Assembly: GCA_947683425.1 (NCBI GenBank)
Contig: CANTUQ010000060.1
Location: 248,001 to 312,000 of the forward strand
Origin: Excoecaria cochinchinensis
Lineage: Eukaryota; Streptophyta; Magnoliopsida; Malpighiales; Euphorbiaceae
Reading direction: 5' to 3'
DNA: 64,000 nt
Part shown: one piece after another, positions 11,286-22,860 of the stretch
Layout of the letters: each line of letters opens with the position of its first letter
Numbering within the stretch: the first letter of the stretch is position 1
Translations under genes and position numbers: made by a program
The notes under the pieces: generated by a model
Database searches by the model: none
What the model saw: only the letters and a program-made list of their open reading frames with translations
Told to the model about the DNA's origin: nothing

Positions 11286-12270
11286 TAGACTCAACTCATG
11301 GCTGCAACGAAGAGCCATTTTTTTTTTTTTAAGTCTAAGAACACGAAAGTTGCAGTCTGCGGCCACCATGCCCATTTCAAAACCTGCGGCTAGCGCCCCC
11401 CGTTTGTTTAAACTGGCGTCTGCTCTGGTTTTGGATTTGACTAATGGATATATATACATATTTCTTGTGACTTCCGGTCTACCTGGATGCAGTAAGCACT
11501 TACATAATAGATACTCCGTCGGTTCCATTTATTAAAGTGTACTTATAAAAGATTAATTAACATCGATTTTATAATCTATTCATTTTAATTTATTAAAATA
11601 TTTTTTTATTAATTTTTTTTATCTTCTTTAATTATCTTTTATATGCATACTAAAAAATGAAAAATATATAATTAATTTTTAAAAAAATTTAAAAAAATTC
11701 AATTATTGCAATGAATGGAATGGATAGAACAGTAATTTTTAATTATTGATCCAATCCAACTGTTTAGTTTCCCTTTCTTTGAACTTAAAAATAATGGCAC
11801 GAAGTTCTTAGTTTTTACATCATGCTAATAATTAATGTTAATGTTCCATAAATTTTCAACATAAATTTAATTACTGTACTTAGCATTTGGAATAGATTAT
11901 TAGTGTGGTCCCGTGAGTATTATGTCAGTTCCATATTTTTGTCTGAAAATTATTAAAACAATTTTGATTAAGTAATAAATGAAATCCAAATAACTGAAAT
12001 TATTTTAATATATTGTATAGTATTATTTTAATGATTTTTCTTGATTTAATGGTGAAAATTTTCAAAGATCGTTAGTACTAGCGTGAGGATTTTCTCTCAA
12101 TTGGTCGCTACCTTTATGAATTCTTGAAAACTATGATAATTCTTTAAGATCAAATTCAGTAAATTCATAGGCTTTTCTATTCAAAACAAAAAAAATCAAA
12201 TGATCATGATTGTAAAAGTTTGTAATAATGATTAATACTTAATACATCCTTCTCTAAACTAAAGAGTTTA
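11286..12270. other. Intergenic DNA between the two phytoglobin genes
   Basis: AT-rich. It contains a possible Stowaway-like MITE remnant at about 11510-11733: ACTCCGTCGGTTCCATTTAT at the left and a degraded AATGGAATGGATAGAACAGTA at the right. No gene was recognised. It should hold the 3' end of copy b and the upstream region of copy a. Confidence 0.4.
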
Positions 12271-13207
12271 TCAAGTATGCTTCATTTCGGCTTTTATTGC
12301 AGCAGCCAACTGATCATAAGCTTCTCCCCATGCGTTCTTCATCTCAGCTGACCATATTTCTGGTACTGCTTCTTTTATAGTTTCAAGCAATGCAAACTTA
12401 ACTACCTATAAAACAATCATTAACATCGTAAAATGATGTAAACAGTTTACTCCATATACTCATAATACTTGAAATTATTACCTCAAAATGTTCATCCACC
12501 ACTCCGTATTTGAAATGAGTAGCTCCTAAGTCTTTCAGACTGGAGTCTTTGATGGTAACTTTGCCAGCCTTCCGAAGTTGCACGGCCGATTCACAGCTCT
12601 GCAGGACATACCATTTTTGTCTTACAGTCACTGAACCTAAGCCAAGCTTCTAATACCGTAAGCACATAATAAAAATCAGGATGGATTGGCTGACCATAAC
12701 AAAGACAGTCATGGCATGAGGTTTAAGCTTCGGATTCTGCTCCAGAGGAACATCCGAGTCTCGCAGAAAAGAGAATAGCTTCTTTGCAGATGGAGCAATC
12801 TCAAAGACTCTACATATGCATAATCAATTCAATTTTAAGATCATACTAATATAGTCAACACTAATATATTAAAGAAAGAATATTTTACTTTAGGAAGAAT
12901 TTTAGGCCCAATTCTCCTGCATTTTTCTTCATTGAATTCCATGATTTGACCACCAAAGCTTCCTGCTCTTCAGTAAATGCTTCCACCTGTAATCTTCTAC
13001 TCCTCCCCACACCTTTGCATATCCAAAAACAAAATCATATTTATCAATTATCATGCCAAAGCCAAAGATCGATAAGAAAGCAAAAGGGAAAAAAGGAAAA
13101 GTTACTTGTAAGAATTTTTGAGTTTCTGCAGGCAAGTCCATGAACATATCCATCTCTTCTGACCCATGATAACTGCAGAGATTGTTTGTGCAAGAGACTA
13201 TATCCAT
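12271..13207 (-). CDS. PGB1: Class-1 phytoglobin, copy b, with an N-terminal extension exon
   Basis: Globin exons at 12889-12986, 12695-12809, 12482-12598 and 12271-12405 encode FTEEQEALVVKSWNSMKKN, distal histidine in NPKLKPHAMT, MSCESAVQ, proximal histidine in LGATHFKYGV, and end ...AIKAEMKHT. No in-frame ATG lies at the expected place before VEAFTEEQ. Instead an AG acceptor sits there, and an in-phase exon at 13106-13207 (34 codons, ATG at 13207, donor CAA|GTAAC) supplies a start. The predicted protein is 188 residues, about 28 longer than copy a; initiation at internal methionines (19, 21 or 23) would shorten the extension. The extension is acidic and not recognised. Role as for copy a. 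The globin fold and haem ligands are certain; the first exon is inferred from splice signals and phase. Confidence 0.85.
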
Positions 13208-13614
13208 ACTTTGGTGTTACTGTTACATAATTCTTGGAAACATCTCTATTGCTACACTTCCTGATGCCTGAAGCTGTAAATTTCGGATTTTTATTGTTCA
13301 GCCATGAACAGTAATATGGAAAATGAGAATTAAAAATGAATTAAAAGGGAAAAACAAACAAAATAAACTGACCATTAGAGAGAAGCACAGAATCCCCAAA
13401 ACTATCATAAATCCCGGTGTTCATGATAATTGTTGCTTAACAGCAGAGGAATCAGCCTAAGCAGTAGGGTTCCGATGGGCATAAAGTAAACAAGCAACAG
13501 GAGTAAAAGCCTTCACCGGTAGAGACAGTTCTAATTACTAAAGTCCACTTGATTCTGCACAAATAATATATTAATAACAGTGGTGACCTTTGGAGGAGAG
13601 GGGGAGCCAACTTA

Positions 13615-14108
13615 CTAAGTCTTTATCGGATTTCGAAACTTATAACTAAACCATTATAATAAAATAATTTGCAATACAAAAATTAATAAATTTTTATTTT
13701 TTTAATTAATATAAAAATAATTGAAAAATTAATTTTTCGCCACAAAAAGATCACACAAAAATATCACGTCATCAATAATTTTTTATAACTCGTCCAGTCA
13801 GTATGCAATATGCCCCGTTTACATGAAAAAATTGACACAACAGCAAGTACACGTGTTATGTCAATCTGTATAAAAAAATAAAAAAAAAATCTTACTGACG
13901 TATACTTATTAACATATCAATTTCTCTATATACACGGATCATATTGACATATTTATGTAATATTTCGGTAACAAAAAATTAATTTTTCGATCATTTTTAA
14001 CTTAATTGAAAAAAAATAAAAATTTAATAATTTTTGTATTGCAAATTATTTTATTTTGAGCATTTGATTATAAGTACCAAAATTCGATAACAACAAACTT
14101 AATTAAGC
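13615..14108. mobile_element. Degenerate MITE upstream of phytoglobin copy b
   Basis: Same family as 10751-11258. Shared blocks are ATAATAAAATAATTTGCAA, AAAAATTAATTTTTCG and their mirror at 13970-14060, in the same order. It is flanked by an 8-bp match CCAACTTA (13607-13614 and 14109-14116). The outer TIR bases are worn, so it is an older insertion than the one at copy a. Confidence 0.75.
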
Positions 14109-14447
14109 CCAACTTAGTATATTTTATTTGTATATTTAGGTTTTGCCACCTGTCTACGTGAACACTTTATACATAAGTTAATATTTAGTGTCTCTCTCTC
14201 TCAAAAAAAAAAAAAAAAAACAGACCTAAAAGCTTCTCTGTGTTGACAACACGGAAACACATCAGTACAACTCATTAAGGATACAGATGCGGTAGTTTTA
14301 AACTCACATGTACCATGGAAAATGAATCAAAATCTTCATACCGTATATTGAAGAAACAAAATATACAGATGCTAGGGGAAGAATCTATGGGGAAAATCTT
14401 AAGGAATAACCGAATTTAAAACACGAAGATAGACACTGAATGCCAAA

Positions 14448-16591
14448 TCAACCACATCCATAATTTATATCCGGCTTTCCGGCCACCGACGAAAAAGGAA
14501 CTGCAACTCTCTCTTTCACAATGCAACGAGCTTCCCCATTTTCCAGCACCAAAAGTCTCCCCGGTGGACATTCAATATTTCTCTTCTCTTCAGTTGCTGG
14601 TTGCTGAAATAAATCCACAATCTTAAATGGTAGACTTTTTTTACCAAGTTTAGGTCCGAAACCAGACAAGCTTATCACAGATACCAAACCAACAAGTGTA
14701 ATCATGGTCTTTGCTCCAGTACCAATGAAATATCTCAGCCCTTTGCTTGAGGTGTTAGAAATATTATTTGCCTGATTGCTATCTGAAAGATTCAAATTCT
14801 TTTTTGTTTCACCAGTGATTACCCCATTGCGCAGGGACTTGCGTGCCAAAGGGTGTGTGAGATAGCGACTATCTACAACAAGGGACGGTGGAGGCCGGCT
14901 TGGATAAGGAGGAAGCATAAGATCACTGTTGTGCTCTACTGTTTCACCGGCAAATGCACACGCTTCCTGTATTACTTCCAAGTCTTCTCCTTTGTACTCC
15001 TTCAATTTATCCAGTAACATCCTGCGGCTATGTTCAATCTCGCCAAGGGCAACCTCTCTTTCATAACGTTGTTGATGCTGCAAATCCTGGCAATAAAAGG
15101 AGGAAACAATGAAAGAATCCTTAACCAATATGTATTTCATTTCACAGAAGTTATATCCCTTAGTCGTATCAAAAAGGAGTGGACTTTTTGATTTTGAATT
15201 TAGTGTTCACAGTAGCTTATATATAAATAACAAGGAAAACAAAAGGAGTGCTAGCTATCACCTTCTCATATATCATGATGACATATATGAAAATTTTTAG
15301 ATTTTTCATGTCACATAACTCAAATATTTCAATGAATTTGGTTACATGTCATCAATATAGTAAGAGGAGGTAGCTAACAATTCTTATGAAAACAAACAAC
15401 CCATGACCCGAAAAATTAAAATTTATATGTAGTTAGCCTTCCCTGCACTGTCATTCATGAGTTTCTACATCAACATCCATACACCCCAAGTGGGGACATG
15501 CACAAGCACATGGAGATGTGAACATGAAAAATTTTGGATGGAGAAAACATGAGAATTGGTCCCTTGAAAACCTCACACCTGGTGAGAAACATTTGCAACA
15601 TCCAAGAGAACACTGTCTAACTTTGAACACAATCTGAGCAAGGAAGCAAGGACCTCCGTTTCCCTATTCACATTAAGTTAGACAAGAAACTGTTCAAAAC
15701 TAAATAAGGTTCTAAAATTAGAATGCCTGGACCTCTTTAGCAGACAACATAATCCATATATGCCTGAGCCCCATCAACATTTTAAAGAATTTTGTCTAGC
15801 TATTTTTTAGTTTACATGGAAAATGATGAAAGCATGGAGCACATAGATGCTGCCCCATGACACAATCTTTGCATTTTCTCCAACTAATGGGATGGTTATG
15901 CTACCCGCGTAATAGGCTCAGAAAGAATATGCATTTGATTAGGAAAGAACATTATTAAATCAATTCCTTATACTCTTGCATTCTGGAACTGCATGAGACA
16001 GTATGTTCTAAGTTCTGTTTTGATAAGCAAGGGTACTAGGTGACCACCATTCCTATTACAGAGAGTCATAAGCATGACAAGGAACTGAAAGATCAAGGAC
16101 TGGTTGCATACAAGTATGTATAAGCTCAATAAAAAACACAAATATGGACATTAATTCTTGACAATTCTCAAAAAGAATGCTCCAAACTCGACTTTAAATA
16201 TAGTTTTTATGTGTGAATTACTTTGAGGGATGCCAGAAGATCGCAAATTTATGCAAAAACAAGAAACTTAACAAAATATCTAGACTAATTGAATCTTTAA
16301 GCAATTAATAAAATAACTGAAATTTTCTCAATCGGTTAATTTTTCCTCGGTAAATTTATCATCACCCAAAATTGAATAGCAAGTACAATAAAGTTGCTTT
16401 CATTGCCACTCATACTTTTTCGAATTTTGGTAAAAACATCTTCTCTACTCTAAAATTATAATTTCACTAATAAATCTCACGTATATTCATCAAGACTTTA
16501 GAAGCAGAAGGGAATAAATAAAAGGTCCCATACTTCTGAACTTAAGTGTAATAACCAAATGAGAATTACAGACAACAATCCCAATATAAAC

Positions 16592-16624
<33 letters not shown>

Positions 16625-17023
16625 ATATTTTCACAGATACACACATATGCAAGCTGTTGACCTAGACAAGATAATAGGCAAAATTTTTGTGCGAAAACCC
16701 TAATTTGAGAATTGGGTATTGTAGAAAAAAACCTGCAAGTTAGAGAGCTGGTGTTCAAGGGATTCAAGAGCATCGCGAATATGGAAAAGCCTCTCAGCCT
16801 CTTCATCGTCTTCTTCTGCTCCACTCAGCAAGCCATCAACAAGAGACTGAGAAATAGGGTTCCCTTCATTTTCCCCTTTCAAGATCATGCCCTCTTCAAG
16901 ACCCTCTTTTTCTTGTCTGTTCTCTTTAATGGAGCTGGTGCTTGCTCTGTGGATGCAATTGCTGATTTTTAATCTCAATTCCGCGGCTTTGGCCAACACT
17001 AACTCTACTCCCTCTTCTTCCAT
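14448..17023 (-). CDS. PDV2: Plastid division protein PDV2
   Basis: Two exons, 16733-17023 and 14448-15086, joined in phase 0 (CAG|GTTTTT donor, CCAG|GATTTG acceptor) across a 1.65-kb intron, giving 309 residues, close to the ~307 of Arabidopsis PDV2. The N-terminal cytosolic part carries EEGVELVLAKAAELRLKISN and a coiled-coil region (EEDDEEAERLFHIRDALESL, then RRMLLDKLKEYKGEDLEV). An LMLPPYPSRPPPSL stretch follows. A single membrane segment lies around residues 224-241 (TMITLVGLVSVISLSGFG). The intermembrane-space tail contains CPPGRLLVLENGEARCIVKE and ends in glycine. PDV2 sits in the plastid outer envelope, binds ARC6 through its C-terminus and recruits the dynamin DRP5B to the division ring. 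The reading frame is intact. Confidence 0.93.
16591..16624. repeat. (CT)n microsatellite in the PDV2 intron
   Basis: CT dinucleotides with one TTT interruption, about 110 bp inside the 5' end of the PDV2 intron. It reads as GA on the coding strand. Confidence 0.9.
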
Positions 17024-17427
17024 GTCCGCTCTGTTTCTCCCTCTATCTTCCCTCCCCTCTATTTCAATTTGGGTTTTTCAGGGATTGAAAAAAGCAATGA
17101 ACTTTGGGCTTGGTGGTGGGTGTGGAGTGATGGGTCTACAGAATTTGTTTCTATTATGTAGCAGAACCGCCAAAAAGAGGGTTATGAGGTTGGGCTTTTT
17201 GTGCTATTTAAGTGATTGTGGTGCACTCTCCGCAGATATCTCTCACACTGTTTCTGTTGTTTTAGCCAATGGATATCTGACCTGAACGAACTCATCATTT
17301 TTGTTTCTTTTTGCTTACTGTATACACACGTGTGATATGCGGGGAAAAGCTTTTCTCTTATTACTTATTTATTTTTCTTTTTTTAAACTTTCTCTTCTTA
17401 TTTATTGTTAGTGACATTTTTTTTAAA
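17024..17427. other. PDV2 upstream region
   Basis: Contains the presumed 5' UTR and promoter of PDV2 (minus strand). A chance open frame on the plus strand continues through it from exon 1. No clear TATA box was identified. The copia insertion begins 410 bp upstream of the PDV2 start. Confidence 0.4.
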
Positions 17428-17432
17428 TAATT

Positions 17433-17976
17433 TGATAGAGTCTGCATACACCAATAATTTTCGATATGTACCCGAATCCATATTTATATACGAATTACAC
17501 AGGTATAAAAAATATTTCATATTAAATTCTTTAATTAAGAGTTTGTCCCTTAATTAAATGGATTAAATAAGAGAATTTACATACTAATTACTTAATTAAT
17601 AGTTGTAACTGCTCATTTAATTTTCATTAATTTTGTAACTGTCATTTTCTATTAATTATCTTAATTAATAGCCCACCTAATTAAGAATATAAGGCTATTT
17701 ATAAATAGGATTAAGGTAAAGATAAGAAACAATAAGAAAAAGTTCTTATACTGAAACTCTGCTGGATTCTCTCCTCATATGCTTTTCACTCCTAAATGCT
17801 TTTAGATTGTGATTTAGTTGCCGTTATCCCACTCGTGGATATTAGCCCGACCAGTGACGCCAGAAGGAATCCTTGTTAACGCTTCCGCCAAAGTACCCGC
17901 TCTACAAGAGGTATGTAGCATATAACCTGATTATATTACCTCCATATATACATGTGACATGTTTTTTTTCTCTTCA
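17433..17976 (+). repeat. 5' LTR of copia element 1
   Basis: Begins TGATAGAGTC and ends TTCA directly before the primer-binding site. Pairs with 37400-37943 at equal length. A TATA-like TTATAAATAGG lies at ~17699. Confidence 0.92.
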
Positions 17977-17977
17977 T

Positions 17978-17990
17978 TGGTATCAGAGCC
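17978..17990 (+). promoter_or_regulatory. Primer-binding site (initiator tRNA-Met)
   Basis: TGGTATCAGAGCC, the standard plant copia primer site complementary to the 3' end of initiator tRNA-Met, one base after the 5' LTR. Confidence 0.95.
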
Positions 17991-18357
17991 ATTTTTTGGC
18001 ATCCTGACATGTGGCTAAAATTGAATCTAAAATTTTATGTGTAAAATTGGTAGATGTAGGATGCATGAACACAATATATTTTTTTTGTGTTAAAATATAT
18101 ATTTGTATTTATTTTTCGGGTTTAAAATCTTATATGTGTACACTGAAATTCGAGGGGATGAACATGGGTGTTCAAAATGCTACACTAGAAATTGGGATTT
18201 GTAATTTTTGACCATACCATTGAAATCACAGATCCCAAAAATCCCCCACCGGCAGAAATTTGGAGCCTTGAATCCGTCAAAAAAGCGGCGCGTGGATTGC
18301 ACACGCCGCCAGACGCACGCGCCCAAACGTGGGTCCACAGTGATGCGTCGCTGTGGA

Positions 18358-18667
18358 CACGTGGCCCAATCGAATTCTGCCACGTGGCTGACCCAGATCA
18401 AGCCATGTCGCGATGATGTGTCCACAAAGTGCCACGTGGACCAGTCAGGGGGTGACACGTGGATGAATGAAGTCGTGCCACGTGTCGGGCCATATCAGCA
18501 CAGTAACGTGTCACTTATGCCACGTGGCCAACAGGTGTCGGGCCACGTGGCGATGACGTGCCCACGATTGCCACGTTGGCGACCAGTGGACCAACCATAA
18601 TCCAATACGTAGTACACTGTGGTTGTGACATGTGGCAGGGCAGTGGGAGGCGCGCGTGGTGCACGTG
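18358..18667 (+). promoter_or_regulatory. G-box (CACGTG) array in copia 1 leader
   Basis: Exact CACGTG at 18358, 18381, 18433, 18456, 18479, 18521, 18544 and 18662, most as GCCACGTGG or GACACGTGG, with further one-base variants between them. This is far above chance for ~310 bp. CACGTG is the core bound by plant bZIP and bHLH factors (ABRE/G-box); function here is inferred only. Confidence 0.8.
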
Positions 18668-19014
18668 ATGGCATGTAGGCGCATCATCCCTCCCTCTGGC
18701 GGCGGGCGCGTACAACCTTCTCTGACCACTGAATCAGCTCTTATTTTTTACAGAACTATTTTTAAAATATTTCTGATTTTTTGGTTATTTTTCTAAAATT
18801 TTTTGATGACCAGAAAATAAATTATGATTTTTAAATTATTAAAAATATTATAAAATTGTGAAAAATATGTTTTCTGCCTTTAAATAGTTTTGGAAAAAAA
18901 AAATTTGAAAAATTTTGTGGATCTGTCCTTATTGTTGATTGAAATGTGTTTCAATCATATATGTTTATACATGAGTGTATTAATTACATTTTATTTCTGT
19001 GATGTGTTACAGAA

Positions 19015-19296
19015 ATGGTGATGATAAGGACTCCTATGGTTCCTTGTACTCCTCAAGGTATTGCTCCGTTGAATGCAAAAGTGCATGAAGTCCAAAATAT
19101 CAGGATGCACAAGGATATCCGAGCTGATGACATTGATGCAATAGTGTATCACATTGTGTTTATGCATGAACAGATGCAAGAGTGCATCTGGATAGGTGGT
19201 TTGGGTAGAGGACGAGATAATACTGAAATAATTAAGGTGATAATCGACTCTTTTGAGCATCATCCGGTTCTGAGGAACTTGATGTTACATGTGTGA
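19015..19296 (+). CDS. Leader open reading frame of copia 1, unknown
   Basis: 93 codons, ATG at 19015, between leader and gag. The product contains APLNAKVHEVQNIRMHKD and EQMQECIWIGGLGRGR. No family recognised. A matching but broken segment lies at ~52070-52340 of copia 2, so it is an inherited part of this lineage, not a random frame. Whether it is translated is unknown. Confidence 0.4.
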   Translation: MVMIRTPMVPCTPQGIAPLNAKVHEVQNIRMHKDIRADDIDAIVYHIVFMHEQMQECIWIGGLGRGRDNTEIIKVIIDSFEHHPVLRNLMLHV

Positions 19297-20045
19297 GACT
19301 CAGGAGTTGGATCTTATAAACAAGCAATTATCCAGTTTATGTTGAAGGATGCTAAAAGAGGGGTGTTCAGAACGGACATTAAATCTGTAATGATCTTAAG
19401 AAGTGGACGTAATGTGAATCGTCCATGGCTTCGTGAATGGTCTAGAGGTGTACCTTCTCCATTGTTCAGGAGGGTCGTTATGTCTACCCCAGTCCATATG
19501 AAGGTTTTGTGAAATCTTCACTTATTATCTAGTTGACATGTGTGTCAAAAGTTTATGAAGTTAGCGTTTATTTTTCTTTTTAATAAGACTTATGTATCTT
19601 ATTGCTTTTTGACATGAGTGTCATATTTTGAATTATTGAATTTTATCTATTGGTTGAATGAATGCGTTTATTTATTATGATGGTTTTTTAATTTTATAAT
19701 AAATGTATTTATTTAATTGTTAATTGCCTTGCATTATTTTATGAGTAAAATGATTGCATGTTTATTAAGTAGAGACTTAATAAATTTAAACCAATATTAT
19801 TCCCCTTTTAAGTTCGAGAACTTAATAATCCAATAATTCAGATTTACTATGCATGAAATTTTAACTTGTAAGGATGAATATTAGGATTAATAGGGTAATT
19901 GGATGCTATTAGTAGCATTTTCAAATTGAAGCCTAATTGAAAACTTTACTAGGTTTTAATTTCAGATGCATAGTAAATAACATGTATTGCCCAATCTCCT
20001 TTAATTTCATGCAATTTTTGTTCCATTAGAGATCTGAGGATCCAA

Positions 20046-20247
20046 ATGGCTACTGCTTCCAAATCCATTATCGCCGAGCTGAACAAAGACTTGACACTAA
20101 ATGGCAAAAATTATGAAATCTGGAGTATGAAAATCCAGTATGTGCTTGAGGAGCAAGAGGCCCTCGAAACCTTAAGTTCGGTTATGGCTGAAATTGAGGA
20201 TGGCAATACAGCTCAACATAGGCTGAACCGAGATGCCTATGTGGCAT
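20046..20247 (+). pseudogene. gag of copia 1, N-terminal part
   Basis: Begins MATASKSIIAELNKDLTLNG, followed by NYEIWSMKIQYVLEE, the N-terminal signature of copia gag polyproteins (DUF4219-like). It is cut at GGCAT by solo LTR S; the frame resumes at 21721 with KKKNFTTRI. Confidence 0.9.
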
Positions 20248-21715
20248 TGATAGGTGCCTAATTGATGCATTATTTAGTATGTGTTTGGTGTAAGTTTGTA
20301 AATATGTGTATCTTTCATGTTATTTGTGTTAGTTTATTTGTTTTTGTGTTTTGTAGGGTGATTTGAGTGAAAAGGAGGAAAAGATGCATGAAGTGGTAAA
20401 GGGAAGCACGAGTCAAATAGAGAAAAGGGAAGGAAGAGCACGAGTTGTGAATGGGGACACGACTCGTGAAGGTGTGCAAATAAAAGGAAGAAAGGCAATA
20501 GCAGAGAACGAGTCACACATCCAGAGCACGAGTCGTGAAAAGAGATCACGACTCGTGAAGATGCAAAGAAACCAGCGAGAGAAGGAAGGGAAGAAGAGAC
20601 CGAGACGTGAGCCAAATGCACGACTCACGCAAGAGTTCACGATTCGTGAAAGGGGATCACGAGTCATGAATGGCCAGGGAGAGACCAGAGAAGGAAGAGA
20701 AAATAAGAAAGAATGAAAAGAAGGAAAAGGGATCCATGTTCTGTCGCGAGCGCGACAGAACTATCCGTTGGGGCAGTTTTTTGTGAAAAGTCATCTGAAG
20801 AGTCATAATTCTCCATCAACATTTGCAACTATTTGAAGAAAGGGACACAACTTTTGCAACTCTATAAATATAACATTTAACTGTAAATTTTAGGAGTTGA
20901 AATTTTAATTAAGAAATTCTGTAAGTTTGAAAGTACATTTCCTTAGAAAAACTTTTTAAGTTAGAGTTCATGATTTGAAGAGAAAACTATTTCAAGGAAG
21001 AAGATATCATTTGTGAAGGGAAAAGGGTTGAAAGATCTCCTTCTTCATTTCTTATCTTTTACTTCTTCTTTGTAATTATTGAATGATGCAATTTATGAAC
21101 TTGAATCTTTAATGTTATATTTTATTATTCATATTAAATTGATATTCTTGCTTGTAGAATTTTCTATTAGTATTTGATGCATGATCATTATAAGTAAGAG
21201 TTTAATTGAAAGATAAATTCTTACTTACACCTAATAGAAGTTCATCATTGAAGCATTATTTGAGAGATCGTAATGTTAGATGGTTGTTATAGGTTGTTTA
21301 TTATTCCTGAAATTTGCATGTATAACACTCTAATTCATTAATGAAAATTGTGAGTTAGAATTATAAATGCATGTTTACTCTAGTTTATGTCGAAAGAGTA
21401 AATTGGAATCTTATTCAACTTGGCTTGCATGATAAGAATACACTAATAATCAAGAATAATCACTTCAAGTTCTATTTATTATTACTTTATCATCATTAAT
21501 CATTTGTCTTCTCCGATAATCAATAATTAGGTTAAATAGTATTAGACATAGTATTTTCACTTTCATTCATAAAATTTATGATCATTGTAAACAAAATTAA
21601 AATTGAGTAGTAATAGTGTGTAATATTAATCACATTTCTCGTGGGATCGACATCTTTTGTGCTATAACCGGTACACCGTATACTTGCGGAATTAGTACTT
21701 AGAAATAAGCTAACA
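20248..21715 (+). mobile_element. Solo LTR S (1,468 bp) in copia gag
   Basis: Starts TGATAGGTGCC, ends AGCTAACA, with 5-bp target duplication GGCAT (20243-20247, 21716-21720). No internal region or second LTR, hence a solo LTR. The end (TGTGCTATAACCGGTACACC) resembles plant Ty3/gypsy LTR ends of the Tat/Ogre type; lineage is inferred. It contains an island of CACGAGTCGTG words (20405-20672) and one TGTCGCGAGCGCGACAG palindrome (20742). Confidence 0.88.
20405..20762 (+). repeat. Near-palindromic word island in solo LTR S
   Basis: About eight copies of CACGA(G/C)TCGTG or close variants, in alternating orientation, usually followed by AA and spaced 20-60 bp apart. A TGTCGCGAGCGCGACAG palindrome closes the island at 20742. 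Confidence 0.85.
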
Positions 21716-21720
21716 GGCAT

Positions 21721-21754
21721 GGAAGAAAAAGAATTTCACTACTCGTATCATCTT
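21721..21754 (+). pseudogene. gag of copia 1, 34-bp slice between two insertions
   Basis: Encodes KKKNFTTRII and joins in frame to 20046-20247 upstream and 27191 downstream once the insertions and duplicated bases are disregarded. The same stretch is contiguous in copia 2 (53192-53240). Confidence 0.9.
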
Positions 21755-22860
21755 TGTAACACCCCAATACCCTTTGAGAGGATATCGGGTCGCTATGCAC
21801 TCACATACGCATAAATGTACATACAATCATATGTTAAAGCAGGAAAATATCCATTAGGCAAAAACATACTTGTATTAATAAACTTTAAAATATACATTAT
21901 CGTTTAACTATTACAAAATATCGTTATCCATATTACATGTTTATAATTACAGATAATAATTACACTTTATTTACTCCATTTCTCTTTTTACACATAATGA
22001 TGTTACTCAAAACAACATAAACTCTATCTTATACTTAGACTTCATTCCAGCTCCTAGTGGCCAGCAGATGAACAAAATTCTATACCGATCCGAACTTGTA
22101 CACCTACATGGGAAAACACTCGTGCTAAGCGATAACATTTAGTGGGGATAAATGGAAGCAAAAGGGATTTCGAAGGAAGTCACAATATAACACAACACTA
22201 CATATCAATAGTCATGAAATCATCTTATACAAAAAGTGATAACACTTCACTATTATTACATATGTTCATATACATGTACATTAACATGCTATTGCTTTTC
22301 ATATAAAGATATAAACATATAATCGTCTCCGCTACATCTCATATACAAAACTGAACATTTAATAGCCTGAATTCACAACACTGGTGGATACGGGTGCTCT
22401 GAATACTGATTAACAGTATCAAACATCTAGAGACTTAACTCAAAGTCATTTGAATACTCAAGGTATTCAACCTCTAGGCACAAACGGTGCCACTCTAGCA
22501 GCTGCACTCTAACATTTTATAAGCATGCTTATCTATCCACTACCTTGATTCTTCAAGCTTAACATAAAGACTCTATACACTATATCATATACATTACAAT
22601 CACTCAAGCATTTTATCATGATTCAATCATATATGATCACTATCGCATGCCATGTCATGTTCAATAATTAAAAAGCATGTATACATTTAATTCATTTTTA
22701 AACTCTTATACCATAGCATCATTTACATATAATTTCAATTGACAAACATTAATATACTCATTTCATAAGGTTAGATATGAGTTGGATAAGTTATAGGAAC
22801 TTGCAATGAAGTTCAGATGCATTTAGGGGAAGAAAAACACTCAAAATATGCAGAGCAGGG

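Larger units (their letters stand above)
17991..20045 (+). other. Long untranslated leader of copia element 1
   Basis: About 2 kb separates primer site and gag. It contains the CACGTG array (18358-18667), a 93-codon open frame (19015-19296) and AT-rich DNA. Corresponding segments are recognisable in copia element 2, for example ATCACAGA-CCCAAA followed by CCCACCGG. Confidence 0.8.

Noticed and set aside
11510..11733. Stowaway-like MITE
   Set aside because: The left end fits CTCCGTCGGTTCCATT, but the right TIR is too degraded to call; kept only as a note in the interval entry.
9841..13207. Leghaemoglobin or class-2 haemoglobin
   Set aside because: FTEEQEALVVKSW, NPKLKPHA, MTCESAVQLRKAGKVT and KEAVPEMWS are class-1 phytoglobin signatures.
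18208..18729. Overlapping long open frames on both strands
   Set aside because: They arise from the GC-rich G-box array and have low-complexity, His/Trp/Arg-biased products; no domain.
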